Below are positions 34,572 to 43,075 of a stretch of DNA of 64,000 nucleotides, piece after piece. Within the stretch, counting starts at the first letter, position 1, and the number at the start of each line of letters is the position of its first letter. The DNA comes from Planctomycetota bacterium (GTDB lineage Bacteria > Planctomycetota > Phycisphaerae > UBA1845 > UTPLA1). The stretch spans positions 1-64,000 of the forward strand of contig JACRIM010000056.1 in assembly GCA_016235815.1 (NCBI GenBank). The letters run 5' to 3'. The notes under the pieces were generated by a model. The model was not told the DNA's origin and ran no database searches. It saw only the letters and a list, made by a program, of their open reading frames with translations. The position numbers and the translations under genes were made by a program.

Positions 34572-35780
34572 TCAGTTTTCCTTCCAGCTCAGCACGGTCA
34601 TGGGCTGAGGGGTGGGTGCGTTTTCGATGTCCCAGAAGAGAGCACGGTTAGCGGAATAGGTGCAGATGAGGCTGTCCGTGGTCTTCGTATTGGCAACGCC
34701 CTGTTGAACGATGGACGGGCCAGTTATGGAAATGGTCACGCGATCCTTGCTGTTCATGTCGATTCTGCCGCCGAGAATGACCGGGCCATTCAGCGTAATG
34801 GTCGAATCGTTGCTGAGGACTTTAAGGTCACTTGATACAACGACGGATGGGAAATACTGGACTGCGTTGATTTGAATCGTTGAAGAATCGTCCAGTTCAA
34901 GCCTGCCATCGACAACCAGTGTTCCATTGAGGTTCACGCCGGCTCGTACTCTTAGATTACCGCTTTGAGCAATTAGGATGCGACCGGGGTTGGTTGCGGA
35001 CATGTCAATGGCATTGAGTGCGGCCGCGTCGGACGCAGTGATGGTGTTCGCCGTGAATCCGGTGTAGCCGGTGTAAGTCTTGCCTTGGATGGTGTAGGAG
35101 GCGTAGAGCGCGGGATTAGCGGCCGGGATTGGCGAGACCGTTGGCGCGAGCGAGGTGATCGACGTCGGCGGGCCGGTTCCGGACCATAAGCATGTGCCAC
35201 TCGCGGAGAGCTTTCCATTGCAATAACCGGGGCCACTCAGATTGGCGTTTGCATGGGCGTCACCGTAGACTTTTTGAATCGCGGCAATGGCCAGATTTCC
35301 GCGGGAGAGGGTTGCATACGGGATGTTCCACTTCCCGGTGGCGGGAACAATGACTTCGGCGGTAATCGACTTTTTGGCTCGTGGCGTTCCGTCTCCGTCC
35401 GTGGCAACGCCGAGCGCCGTGATTCGATAGAGGTTGGGGTCGGTCTTGGGGGGGGTCCAGGCATCGGAGCGCTGAACCGAGACGTCGAAATAATCGGTCG
35501 AGCCGTCGGGGCTGACGCCGGACATGCTGGTGAGGTATTGGCCGTACGGAACGGTGGTGGGCGGATAGATGAGATAGTGCGCGGCGGTGACAACGCCGGA
35601 ACCGGCAACGTAGCCGGCGCGCATCGCGCCCAGGTAGTTGACGGCTTCGGGCATGACGGTGCTGTTGGCATCGAGAAACGCCAGGCCGAGCGAGGTGGCA
35701 ATCGCCGCGAAACCGAGAATGACAACGAGAATGTAGGCTCGTCGGCGTTTGAACTGGTTGTGTCTTGGCATCCACATCAT
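34572..35780 (-). CDS. PilX-like pilus-associated protein
   Basis: 402 residues. The N-terminus is basic followed by one hydrophobic helix (RRAYILVVILGFAAIATSLG) but lacks a clear G|F site and Glu5, as in PilX-type proteins. The middle is polar; the C-terminal half is a run of short beta repeats (LNGTLVVDGRLELDDSSTIQ, VLSNDSTITLNGPVILGG) suggestive of a right-handed beta-helix. Placed between PilW-like and small membrane genes. Function inferred from context: a minor pilus component or surface adhesin. Confidence 0.7.
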   Translation of the reverse strand: MMWMPRHNQFKRRRAYILVVILGFAAIATSLGLAFLDANSTVMPEAVNYLGAMRAGYVAGSGVVTAAHYLIYPPTTVPYGQYLTSMSGVSPDGSTDYFDVSVQRSDAWTPPKTDPNLYRITALGVATDGDGTPRAKKSITAEVIVPATGKWNIPYATLSRGNLAIAAIQKVYGDAHANANLSGPGYCNGKLSASGTCLWSGTGPPTSITSLAPTVSPIPAANPALYASYTIQGKTYTGYTGFTANTITASDAAALNAIDMSATNPGRILIAQSGNLRVRAGVNLNGTLVVDGRLELDDSSTIQINAVQYFPSVVVSSDLKVLSNDSTITLNGPVILGGRIDMNSKDRVTISITGPSIVQQGVANTKTTDSLICTYSANRALFWDIENAPTPQPMTVLSWKEN

Positions 35781-35798
35781 TGGTGTTTCACCCCGGTA

Positions 35799-36530
35799 TT
35801 ACAGAGCAAGCAGGGCGGGCGAAAGAATAGTTCCGGAAAGGTCCGAGAGTCCGCCCCAGGGAGAGATTGCCTTTCGTATTTTTCGCGTCGACTCTGGCAA
35901 CGGGGATGCCTGGGTTTCGGGGTAGAAGAGGTAATCTGCAGGAGCCTTGGGAGCGGCCGCGGCGCGGAACGCAACAGGCGTCCCGGTGTTGTTCACGACA
36001 AAGGTGACTTCGACCATTCGAGTTTGAAGCGTCGATGCCTGACCGGAGAAGGTGAGACTATCAATGTTCTCCGCCCAGACGATGGATTTTTTATCCGCCG
36101 TCGGCATTGCCGCGGAAAGCAGCGCCACGTCGGAAAAGGTGGCGGTCGACGCGGTTGTGGTGGGGGATACGCCGCTCGCGGCTTGAACATAGTCGAGCAC
36201 GACCTGTTTATTCGTGGCGTCGTATCTTAGGACCCCGGTTTCATAGAGATTAAGTTTGTCGTCGGCCGACGTATCCGCGATCCAGAGGGTGAGGGCGTTG
36301 GGCGTAACCTGACCGACGCCGCGGGACTCGCGAATGACCTTGGTCATTTGGAAGGAGGCATAGTGCCCGGCGGTTTTCGTTTCCGTGATGGAGCGCGACG
36401 TAAGGCTGGCATTGCTGACGGCGGAGATGAAGGTGGCGCCGGCCGTTGCAACCATGGCGGTAATCGTCGCTGCGACGAGCAGCTCGATCATGGTGAAGGC
36501 GCGACGTTGGTAAGCAGTATTTTGTGTCAT
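35799..36530 (-). CDS. PilW-like prepilin
   Basis: 243 residues with a class III signal (YQRRAFTMIELLVAATITAM; cleavage A|F instead of G|F, Glu5 present). Its GAGAGGA ribosome binding site lies within the last codons of the preceding gene, suggesting coupling. The body shows the beta-rich minor-pilin pattern. The A|F site is unusual but shared with the neighbouring prepilins. Confidence 0.82.
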   Translation of the reverse strand: MTQNTAYQRRAFTMIELLVAATITAMVATAGATFISAVSNASLTSRSITETKTAGHYASFQMTKVIRESRGVGQVTPNALTLWIADTSADDKLNLYETGVLRYDATNKQVVLDYVQAASGVSPTTTASTATFSDVALLSAAMPTADKKSIVWAENIDSLTFSGQASTLQTRMVEVTFVVNNTGTPVAFRAAAAPKAPADYLFYPETQASPLPESTRKIRKAISPWGGLSDLSGTILSPALLAL

Positions 36531-36534
36531 GGCT

Positions 36535-37059
36535 TTAGTCCTCTCGAGCCGAGATTCGGACCAATTTCACCAGTACGGCATTTCCATCTTTCACCAGGAC
36601 GGTGACTCGGGCGAGGCTGTTGGTGTCGCTCGGGGTCTGGTTGGGAAACGCGATGTACTGAACCGTGACCTCGCGGTACATGTTGGTGAACGCGGAGTCG
36701 GTAATGGGTTGGTTCTTATAGTCCCTCGGCCCGGTGGAAACTTCGGTATAGCCGTGGTAGTCGTCGACGTTGTCGAACAGTGAGCGATTGGTTTCCCCGG
36801 AATCCGGGCCCGGCGAGGCAGTACGGGAACCCGGTTCAAAGAAGGGGTGGGCCAGGATTTCTTCCATGAGGGCCTGGCCGAGTGCCGAGGCGTTTTCAAG
36901 CCGAGCGGCTTCGTTTGCCTGTTGGATGCCCGCGGCGAACGGGAGCGCGGCGGTGGCGGTCACGATGGTGAGAATCGTTGCGGCGATGAGCGCCTCGGCC
37001 AGCGAAAAGGCTCGGCGTGGCGTGCCTTGAAGGCCGGATTGTTTTTTAGGTCGTGTCAT
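36535..37059 (-). CDS. PilV/GspI-like prepilin
   Basis: 174 residues from the ATG at 37059 with GGAAG nine bases upstream. The class III signal reads GTPRRAFSLAEALIAATILT, again with A|F and Glu5. The short body (MEEILAHPFFEPGS, VTVQYIAFPNQTPS) fits a GspI/PilV minor pilin. Its ending overlaps the PilW control signal. Confidence 0.82.
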   Translation of the reverse strand: MTRPKKQSGLQGTPRRAFSLAEALIAATILTIVTATAALPFAAGIQQANEAARLENASALGQALMEEILAHPFFEPGSRTASPGPDSGETNRSLFDNVDDYHGYTEVSTGPRDYKNQPITDSAFTNMYREVTVQYIAFPNQTPSDTNSLARVTVLVKDGNAVLVKLVRISARED

Positions 37060-37157
37060 CGTGACGCTTCCATAGCAATCGGAGCAGCCCGAAATCACTT
37101 AGAAAAAACTTACGATACATTTGACATCTTTCAGGCTCATCGAATGCAAGGAGACTC

Positions 37158-37248
37158 CAATAAGTTCGCGAGACCGGTAAGCCTGACGAGAAACGCTCAG
37201 CGCCGACCGGTCCCGCGAATAGGACGTCCGAGCAATTCGGACGTTTTT
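37158..37248 (+). ncRNA. Candidate small structured RNA 3 (opposite strand, pilin gap)
   Basis: A 12-position stem with one mismatch (CGCGAGACCGGT 37167-37178 with ACCGGTCCCGCG 37206-37217) encloses a CTGACG/CG-C-TCAG hairpin and is followed by ACGTCCGA-GCAAT-TCGGACGT and five T. Upstream, AGGCTCATCGAATGCA (37133-37148) has GG and GC ten bases apart but three mismatches to sigma-54; a TTGACA lies at 37121. The structure could equally be read on the minus strand between two pilin genes. Confidence 0.3.
37224..37248 (+). terminator. Terminator-like hairpin between pilin genes
   Basis: Eight-pair stem ACGTCCGA/TCGGACGT with loop GCAAT and five T on the plus strand; on the minus strand the hairpin follows the pilin stop by 12 bases but has no T-run. 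Confidence 0.5.
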
Positions 37249-37260
37249 CATGCAAAGGTC

Positions 37261-37704
37261 TTAATAGGTGTCGTGGGCGACGCCGCTGGTGGTGCCGGCA
37301 TCGTTGGCCTTGAAGTCACCGGTTGCATCGTCGTAGAACCACGCTTTGTTAGCGGCGGCCGCGCCGTTGGTCACGTCGTTGCCGGAACCGCCGACGGTGA
37401 AGGGGTTGTTGGGGATTCGATTCAGATAAGGACCGTACTTGCCGGTGGCCGCGTTGATGGTTCCATCCGCATCGGTCTTCTTGGTCATTGCGTCGACGAA
37501 ATTGGCAAGCGTGGGAAGGGTACCGTTGTGGTGTTGCTTGTACAGGGAGATTTGCTTGCGAATGGTCTGCAGATTGTCCTGACACGCGGAGACCTTCGAG
37601 TCGGTGCTGGCATCGGAGAACTGTGGAATTACCACGGCCGCAAGAATGCCGAGGATGATCACGACGATCAGGAGTTCGACAAGCGTGAATGCATTTCGCT
37701 TCAT
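37261..37704 (-). CDS. Major pilin/GspG-like prepilin, paralogue 2
   Basis: 147 residues from the ATG at 37704 (AAGGA nine bases upstream). Class III signal KRNAFTLVELLIVVIILGIL with Glu5, then the GspG-type body: LQTIRKQISLYKQHHNGTLP and the conserved NPFTVGGSGNDVTNGAAAAN loop. About three-quarters identical by eye to the neighbour at 37966-38418, with divergence concentrated just after the N-terminal helix. Separated from it by a terminator, so separately transcribed or fed by read-through. Confidence 0.92.
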   Translation of the reverse strand: MKRNAFTLVELLIVVIILGILAAVVIPQFSDASTDSKVSACQDNLQTIRKQISLYKQHHNGTLPTLANFVDAMTKKTDADGTINAATGKYGPYLNRIPNNPFTVGGSGNDVTNGAAAANKAWFYDDATGDFKANDAGTTSGVAHDTY

Positions 37705-37897
37705 GGTGTGCGTTCCTTTTTTCGGGGCGTAACTAGTCATTCGAACTCGTTCGCGTACTTCGCCGCTGCCGCATGATGCGGGAAGCGGTTCGCGAGCGTG
37801 GGTTTCTCGATTGCATATCGGGAAACGGGCGGGGGTGCTTCATTCGGGCGCAAGCGGACCCGCGAGTTAGTGGACGCACGAAAGGCCCCAGCGCAAG

Positions 37898-37933
37898 AAA
37901 AAGAGCCGGCGTGATCGTTATGATCACGCCGAC
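37898..37933 (-). terminator. Terminator after the first pilin gene
   Basis: On the minus strand GTCGGCGTGATC pairs with GATCACGCCGGC over 12 positions (one G-T) on an ATAAC loop, then CTC and five T. It lies 33 bases after the pilin stop and should make the promoter-proximal pilin the most abundant product. Confidence 0.85.
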
Positions 37934-37965
37934 TCCTGGATGGATTTCGACAGTAACCGAGTGGG

Positions 37966-38418
37966 TTACAGCGTATCGTGGGCCACACCGTTGGTGGAGC
38001 CGCCGTTGTTGGCCTTGAATGCGCCAGTGGCGGCATCGTAGAACCATGCCTTATTGGCGGCGGCCGCTCCGTTGGTGACATCATTTCCAGTGCCGCCGAC
38101 GGTAAAGGGGTTATTCGGAATTCGCTGGAGATATGGACCGAACTTGCCGGTGGCGGCATTAATGGTGCCGTCAGCGTCGGTCTTCTTCGTCATCGCATCG
38201 ACGAAGTTCGCCAGGGTAGGGTAGGCGCCGTTGTGCTGGAGTTTGTAGAGGTCGATCTGTCCTCGGATGGTCTGGAGGTTGGTGGTCAACGAGGCCAGTC
38301 GGGCATCGGTGCTGGCGTCTGAGAACTGCGGAATGACCACCGCGGCGAGAATGCCGAGGATGATCACGACGATGAGCAGTTCGACGAGTGTGAAGGCGTT
38401 GTGCCGATTGCGATTCAT
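37966..38418 (-). CDS. Major pilin/GspG-like prepilin, paralogue 1
   Basis: 150 residues from the ATG at 38418, with GGAG eight bases upstream; the longer frame to 38520 adds non-pilin residues. Class III signal RHNAFTLVELLIVVIILGIL with Glu5 and the same NPFTVGGTGNDVTNGAAAAN loop as its neighbour. First gene of the pilus cluster and followed by its own terminator, so probably the main pilin subunit. The A|F cleavage site is common to all prepilins here except the GspH-like one. Confidence 0.92.
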   Translation of the reverse strand: MNRNRHNAFTLVELLIVVIILGILAAVVIPQFSDASTDARLASLTTNLQTIRGQIDLYKLQHNGAYPTLANFVDAMTKKTDADGTINAATGKFGPYLQRIPNNPFTVGGTGNDVTNGAAAANKAWFYDAATGAFKANNGGSTNGVAHDTL

Positions 38419-38434
38419 GGTGTTTGCTCCGGTT

Positions 38435-38458
38435 GGCGACGTTTGTTTGTGCGTCGCC
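38435..38458 (-). promoter_or_regulatory. 5'-leader hairpin of the first pilin gene
   Basis: GGCGACG and CGTCGCC form a seven-pair stem with a ten-base A-rich loop, directly upstream of the ribosome binding site. Such hairpins often stabilise abundant mRNAs. The gap 38419-38683 is otherwise non-coding. Confidence 0.45.
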
Positions 38459-38683
38459 GCAGGTCCATCCAAAGGTTGAAAATCTCGGGTGGCCGATTCG
38501 ATCCGGTTTCCCCCGACCACCGCCCGGAACCACTAACGTGGGTCTCGTCCGTCGAGCAGTAGGTCATCCCCCCTATCGGGATAACGTGCAATTCCCTTTA
38601 GCAAGCGCAGGCCATGCCTGTGCAATTGTGCACGCGGGTTTTCGTGAAGGGTGATAACAAACGGGATCACGTGGACTGGCGAG

Positions 38684-39121
38684 TCAAACGCCGATGTCTT
38701 CGTTCCATAACTCAGGCCGGGTGGCGATGAAATCGTTCATTAATTGGATGCATATCGGGTCGTTAAGAATGGTGAGGGTTACCCCGCGCGAACGGACATA
38801 TTCCTCGGGTCCCTTAAAGGTGGTGTTCTCGCCAATGACGATTCTCGGAATCTTGTAGAGCAGGGCAGTGCCGCTGCACATGTCACACGGGGAAAGTGTG
38901 GAATAGAGGGTGGCGCGGCTGTAATCCTTCGCGCTTAGGCGGCCGGCGTTTTCCAGACAGTCCATTTCAGCATGAAGAATGGCGCTGCCTTTCTGGACGC
39001 GGCGATTGTGGCCGCGGCCGACGATTTTTCCATCAATGACAAGTACGGAGCCAATGGGGATTCCGCCTTCGTTGAGGCCTTGCTTCGCTTCGTCGATTGC
39101 CGCCAGAAGGAACGGATCCAT
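38684..39121 (-). CDS. Yeast-type cytosine deaminase-like enzyme
   Basis: 145 residues, AGAGGA six bases before the ATG. Zinc site of the cytidine-deaminase superfamily: His50-Ala-Glu52 and Cys79-x-x-Cys82 in SPCDMCSGTALL. Flanking residues closely follow fungal FCY1 as I remember it: GHNRRVQKGSAILHAEM, TLYSTLSPCDMC, IPRIVIGENTTFKGPEEYVR and the ending WNEDIGV. It should convert cytosine to uracil (pyrimidine salvage) in the cytoplasm. Bacterial cytosine deaminases are usually the unrelated CodA type, so this is noteworthy. Divergent from the membrane protein gene at 39206. Confidence 0.85.
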   Translation of the reverse strand: MDPFLLAAIDEAKQGLNEGGIPIGSVLVIDGKIVGRGHNRRVQKGSAILHAEMDCLENAGRLSAKDYSRATLYSTLSPCDMCSGTALLYKIPRIVIGENTTFKGPEEYVRSRGVTLTILNDPICIQLMNDFIATRPELWNEDIGV

Positions 39122-39205
39122 GTTCGTCCTCTATTGAAGTCCACTGCGTCCCGTAACGGGGAGTGAAATGGTAGCGGGGCGCGTGGCGCGTCGATAGTAG
39201 CCACG

Positions 39206-40723
39206 ATGGGGGATACTCCGAAAACCTCGACTCGCATGTATCTGGGACTTTTTCTGTCGATCTGGCTTGGCCTGTCGGCGGTCGGTCGGGAGCGGATGCT
39301 GCGCGACCCGGGGACGTTCTGGCATACGGTCGTGGGGGATCGGATTCTTGCTACGGCCGCGGTGCCGACCATTGACGAATACAGCGCGACGTGCGGCGGG
39401 CAGCGGTGGCTGGCGCAGCAGTGGCTTGGCGAAGTGTTGATGGCGCTTGTGCATCGCATCGGCGGACTGGATGGATTACTTGCTGCGACGGCGATTCTCC
39501 TGGCGATGATCTATGGGGGGATTGGTGCGCGGTTGCGAGAAGCCGGATTGAGTCCGCCGGTGTGCATTGTGTTGACGATGCTGGCACTGGCGGCGAGCGC
39601 GTATCACTTTTTCCCACGACCGCACCTTGGGACGTTGGCGGGGATCTCTCTTTGCTACTCGATTCTGTGCGATGTGGATTCGGGCCATGCGCCGTGGACA
39701 CGTTTGCTTGTGTTGCCCCTCGTGATGGTGGTATGGACGAATATCCACGGTGGTGCGCTGGGCGGCGTGTTGACTGTATTGGTGGTTAGTGGTGGGTGGC
39801 TTGCGTTTTCGTGGTTCGATGTGTCTCGCAAGAAACTCACCCCTCGGCAGGTGGTGGTGGTGGGCGCGATGGCCGGTGGCTGTGTCGCAGCGGTGTTGGT
39901 GAATCCCTATGGTGCCGCACTACCGGCACTGTGGATCGGGCTGATGGGGTCTGACGTTCTGCCGCGGTTGATGATTGAACACGCTCCTCTTGACCTCATG
40001 TCGGTGGATGGGGCGATGGTGATGCTGTTGGCGGTCGCGTACGGGGTGATGCTGATCCGTGCGTGGCGGACCGAGCGACGGGTGACGTGGTTGGTGCCGC
40101 TGGTGTGGTTGGGTTTGGCGGTGTCGCGTGTGCGGCATGGGCCGCTGTTTGCCATTACCGCGACGCTGGCTATGGCGGAGATGGCGCCGTTTGCACGACT
40201 CGGGTCCCTCGTGGAGGAGTTGAAGCGTGAAGCGGTGCGCCGTCGATTCGTGATGCATGGATGGGCGTACCCGGTCGTTGCGTTGTTGGTGGCGCTCGCG
40301 TTGCAGGGGGCGGGCCTGGAAGTTCCGGTGATTGGGCGCGGTTGGGCGAGGCCGCCAAGCGAGTATTGGCCGACACGAACGGTTGACGCGCTGGCGTCGC
40401 GGGCGCGGGGTGGGAACACGCATGTGTTCAATGATATGTTGTTCGGCGGCTACTTGATGTATCACGCACCCGAGGTGCCGGTGTATCTGGACGATCGGTG
40501 TGAGTTGTACGGAGACGCAGGGTTGCGGAACTATGCGCGGGCCTGCGCCGATCCGGCGTATTTTGATGCGATGGCGCTTTATGAGGGGATCGACACAGCG
40601 CTGGTGATCGTGAACACAACGCTTGATGGGCACCTGGGGCGAAGTCCAGCGTGGGTGAAGGTGGCGGGTGATGAGGCGTCGGCACTTTATGCACGCGTTG
40701 CGACCGGCAAGCTCGGCGGCTGA
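39206..40723 (+). CDS. Polytopic membrane protein, GT-C-like
   Basis: 505 residues with about nine to ten hydrophobic helices. A motif DPGTFWHTVVGDRILATAAV near residue 35 and AQQWLGEVLMALVHRIGGLD recall planctomycete membrane proteins distantly related to GT-C glycosyltransferases, where the first loop carries an acidic residue. The C-terminal ~130 residues form a soluble domain (FNDMLFGGYLMYHAPEVPVYLDDRCELYGD). No firm family name. The UPF0104 protein gene follows 64 bases later. Confidence 0.7.
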   Translation: MGDTPKTSTRMYLGLFLSIWLGLSAVGRERMLRDPGTFWHTVVGDRILATAAVPTIDEYSATCGGQRWLAQQWLGEVLMALVHRIGGLDGLLAATAILLAMIYGGIGARLREAGLSPPVCIVLTMLALAASAYHFFPRPHLGTLAGISLCYSILCDVDSGHAPWTRLLVLPLVMVVWTNIHGGALGGVLTVLVVSGGWLAFSWFDVSRKKLTPRQVVVVGAMAGGCVAAVLVNPYGAALPALWIGLMGSDVLPRLMIEHAPLDLMSVDGAMVMLLAVAYGVMLIRAWRTERRVTWLVPLVWLGLAVSRVRHGPLFAITATLAMAEMAPFARLGSLVEELKREAVRRRFVMHGWAYPVVALLVALALQGAGLEVPVIGRGWARPPSEYWPTRTVDALASRARGGNTHVFNDMLFGGYLMYHAPEVPVYLDDRCELYGDAGLRNYARACADPAYFDAMALYEGIDTALVIVNTTLDGHLGRSPAWVKVAGDEASALYARVATGKLGG

Positions 40724-40787
40724 ATCGCGCGCGGTTGGTTTTCATCTTCGATGCCGTTAGGCTACCGACCTTTCAAGTGGACGCGTG

Positions 40788-41966
40788 ATGACATCGGCCG
40801 GCAAGCAATGGATCTCCCGATTGGTGAAACTCGCCTTTTGCGGCGGGGCCTTATGGTATTTGTCGGGCAAGGTGACGCTGAACGATACGGCGCGGCTCGC
40901 GGAATCCCCTTCGATTCGCTATGTGGTGGTCACGGAGTCTTCCGAATCGGTGACCCTGCGCGATCCGGCCACGGGCGCGGAGCGGACCGTGGCGCGGGGC
41001 GCGCTGGCCTCTCACGAAAAATCCGGTCGCGACATCGAACTAGGGCTTAAGAGCATCGTTCGCGAATCGGACATGGGCTGGGCGTTGTGGGCGATCCTCA
41101 TGTATGCGCCGGTGACGTTCGGCATTGCATGGCGACTGCAATTGATGCTGGCGACGCAGGATATCCGGCTGGGATACAAGGATTCAGTTCTGCTGACCTT
41201 CGCGGGGAACTTCTTCAACTTCGCCATGCCAGGAACCACCGGCGGTGATATCTACAAGGCGTATCACATTGCGAAGCGGACACACAAGCGCACTGAAGGC
41301 GTCACGATCGTTTTGCTCGACCGGGCGATCGGGCTTGCGAGTTTCCTGATTCTGGGCGCGCTGACGATCGGTATTTCGTGGCAGAAGGACATGATCGGGG
41401 AGTATGGCAAATGGGTGGGATACCTGATGGCGGCGTTTATCGTCGGCGTGTTGCTGTTCTTTTCGAATCGAGTGCGCCGGATTGTCCGCTATGAGCAGAT
41501 TCTGGCGAGGCTGCCGTTCGCTGAAAAGATCAAACGGATCGATGAAACGACGTTTAGTTTCCGTCGTCACAAGGGGCAGGCGACGATGTCGCTGCTGCTG
41601 ACGCTGGCGATGCATGGGTTTTTCGTAGGGTCGATTTATTGTGCGGCGCGGGGGCTTGGAATCCACCCGCGCGACGGACAGACGGAGGGGGAGTTGTTTC
41701 TCGCCGTGCTGCTTGCATCGGTGGTCGGGTATTTGTTCGCGGCGATTCCGATCACGATTCAGGGGTTCGGGTTGTTGGAGGCGGTGTTCATTCGCGTCCT
41801 GGTGAATGGCGGATGGTGCAACGAATCGCAGATGCTGGCGCTCACGCTCTCGGCGCGGCTTATTCAAATGGCGTGGTCAATGCCGGGGGTGATCGTGCCG
41901 TGGCTGGGGTTTTCGCGCCCGCAGGAATCGGAAGTTGCGGCGATGAATGCCGAGAACAAGTCGTAA
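40788..41966 (+). CDS. UPF0104/AglD-type flippase-like membrane protein
   Basis: 392 residues from the ATG at 40788; the GTG one codon before is possible. Seven to eight transmembrane helices with the family signature NFFNFAMPGTTGGDIYKAYH, then TIVLLDRAIGLASFLILGAL and IPITIQGFGLLEAVFIRVL, as in lysylphosphatidylglycerol-synthase transmembrane-region (UPF0104) proteins. Inserted after the first helix are ~60 polar residues (VTESSESVTLRDPATGAERT) unusual for the family. It may move lipids or lipid-linked sugars. Converges with the acyl-CoA dehydrogenase-like gene. Confidence 0.85.
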   Translation: MTSAGKQWISRLVKLAFCGGALWYLSGKVTLNDTARLAESPSIRYVVVTESSESVTLRDPATGAERTVARGALASHEKSGRDIELGLKSIVRESDMGWALWAILMYAPVTFGIAWRLQLMLATQDIRLGYKDSVLLTFAGNFFNFAMPGTTGGDIYKAYHIAKRTHKRTEGVTIVLLDRAIGLASFLILGALTIGISWQKDMIGEYGKWVGYLMAAFIVGVLLFFSNRVRRIVRYEQILARLPFAEKIKRIDETTFSFRRHKGQATMSLLLTLAMHGFFVGSIYCAARGLGIHPRDGQTEGELFLAVLLASVVGYLFAAIPITIQGFGLLEAVFIRVLVNGGWCNESQMLALTLSARLIQMAWSMPGVIVPWLGFSRPQESEVAAMNAENKS

Positions 41967-41982
41967 TCACGAGGCCGCTTGG

Positions 41983-43026
41983 TTAAGAAGCGAATCGCTG
42001 AAGCGTGTTGACGCGCACATCTTCGGGGGCGGCCCATACTTGATAGAACATGGCTTCGCGGAGAAGGCGCTGTGCGTCGTGGTCGCGTTGCAGGCCGGTG
42101 CCCTTGCACGCAGCGAGGACGGCGATGCTCAGTTGGGCGAGAAGCTCGTTGACGTCGACGCGAATGGCGGCCTTGGTCTTGTCGGCGGTAAGCGCCTCGG
42201 GCGACGCGACGAAGTCGTAGATTTTCGTTCGCAGCGCCGTGTGGCGTTGGCGCAGCGTGGCGATGGATTCGGCAAGGCGGGAATGGGCGGCGGCGGATTC
42301 GGCGACGGACAGCATCGTTCCGGCGAGGCCGATGCCAGCGGCGGCGACGAGAGCGGGCTTCACGCCGGAGCGGGTGGCGAGGACTTTTTCGGCCGGCCCG
42401 CGAAGGATAAAGCGCCGTTCGACGAGAACGCCATCGCAGCGGATGTCGGTGGTGTGCGTTCCTTTCATCACGGCAAGATCGAACGGTTTGCCGATGGTCA
42501 TGCCGGGAAGGTTTGTGGGCACAGCGGCGAGCACTTGTTGTCCTTCCGACGTGACCGCGCCGGTGACAATGTACTGGCACTTTTCGGCGGAGGTGACCCA
42601 CGGCATGAATCCGGTAAGGCGGATTTGGTCGCCTTTAATCGTGGCGGTGAGGGCGGGTGGACCGGATTGATGGCTGGTGGTGAGCTGGCTGATGCCGATG
42701 GAGGTCATGATTTCGTGACGGGCCAGCTTGCGGAGCAGTTCGGTCTTGAGGGCGTCGTTCTCGCCCGCGGCGATCAGTTCGCAGGCGCCGTCGCGATTAC
42801 TGAGGATGAGCAACGTGGCGAAGCACCCGGCTGCGATCGCTTCGTAGGCGTGGAGATGGGTGATCGGGTCGAGGCCCTTGCCGCCGAATGCCGTGGGGAT
42901 GACCCATTCCCACGCGCCAGCGGCGGTGAGGGCTGCGATGGAGTCGTCGGGCCAGGCATCGTCGCGGTCGTAGCGAGTCGCGGATTGCCGTAGCGCTCGC
43001 GTTAATTCGGCAAGATTGGTTGGCAC
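41983..43026 (-). CDS. Acyl-CoA dehydrogenase-like flavoprotein
   Basis: 347 residues from a GTG. WEWVIPTAFGGKGLDPITHL, HEIMTSIGISQLTTSH, LTGFMPWVTSAEKCQYIVTG and the C-terminal helical part (KTKAAIRVDVNELLAQLSIA.. LREAMFYQVWAAPEDV) follow the acyl-CoA dehydrogenase fold, which binds FAD. It is short (usual ~380) and a catalytic Glu is not obvious, so it may be one of the divergent monooxygenase-like members. Single gene. Confidence 0.78.
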   Translation of the reverse strand: MPTNLAELTRALRQSATRYDRDDAWPDDSIAALTAAGAWEWVIPTAFGGKGLDPITHLHAYEAIAAGCFATLLILSNRDGACELIAAGENDALKTELLRKLARHEIMTSIGISQLTTSHQSGPPALTATIKGDQIRLTGFMPWVTSAEKCQYIVTGAVTSEGQQVLAAVPTNLPGMTIGKPFDLAVMKGTHTTDIRCDGVLVERRFILRGPAEKVLATRSGVKPALVAAAGIGLAGTMLSVAESAAAHSRLAESIATLRQRHTALRTKIYDFVASPEALTADKTKAAIRVDVNELLAQLSIAVLAACKGTGLQRDHDAQRLLREAMFYQVWAAPEDVRVNTLQRFAS

Positions 43027-43075
43027 GCTTGTATTCTAAGGGCACGCATTGCGACGGAGAACGCAGTATTCCTCT

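Noticed and set aside
38586-38620. Sigma-54 promoter for the first pilin gene
   Set aside because: TGGCCTGCGCTTGCT looks similar but the GG and GC elements are nine, not ten, bases apart; the ten-base alternative has four mismatches.
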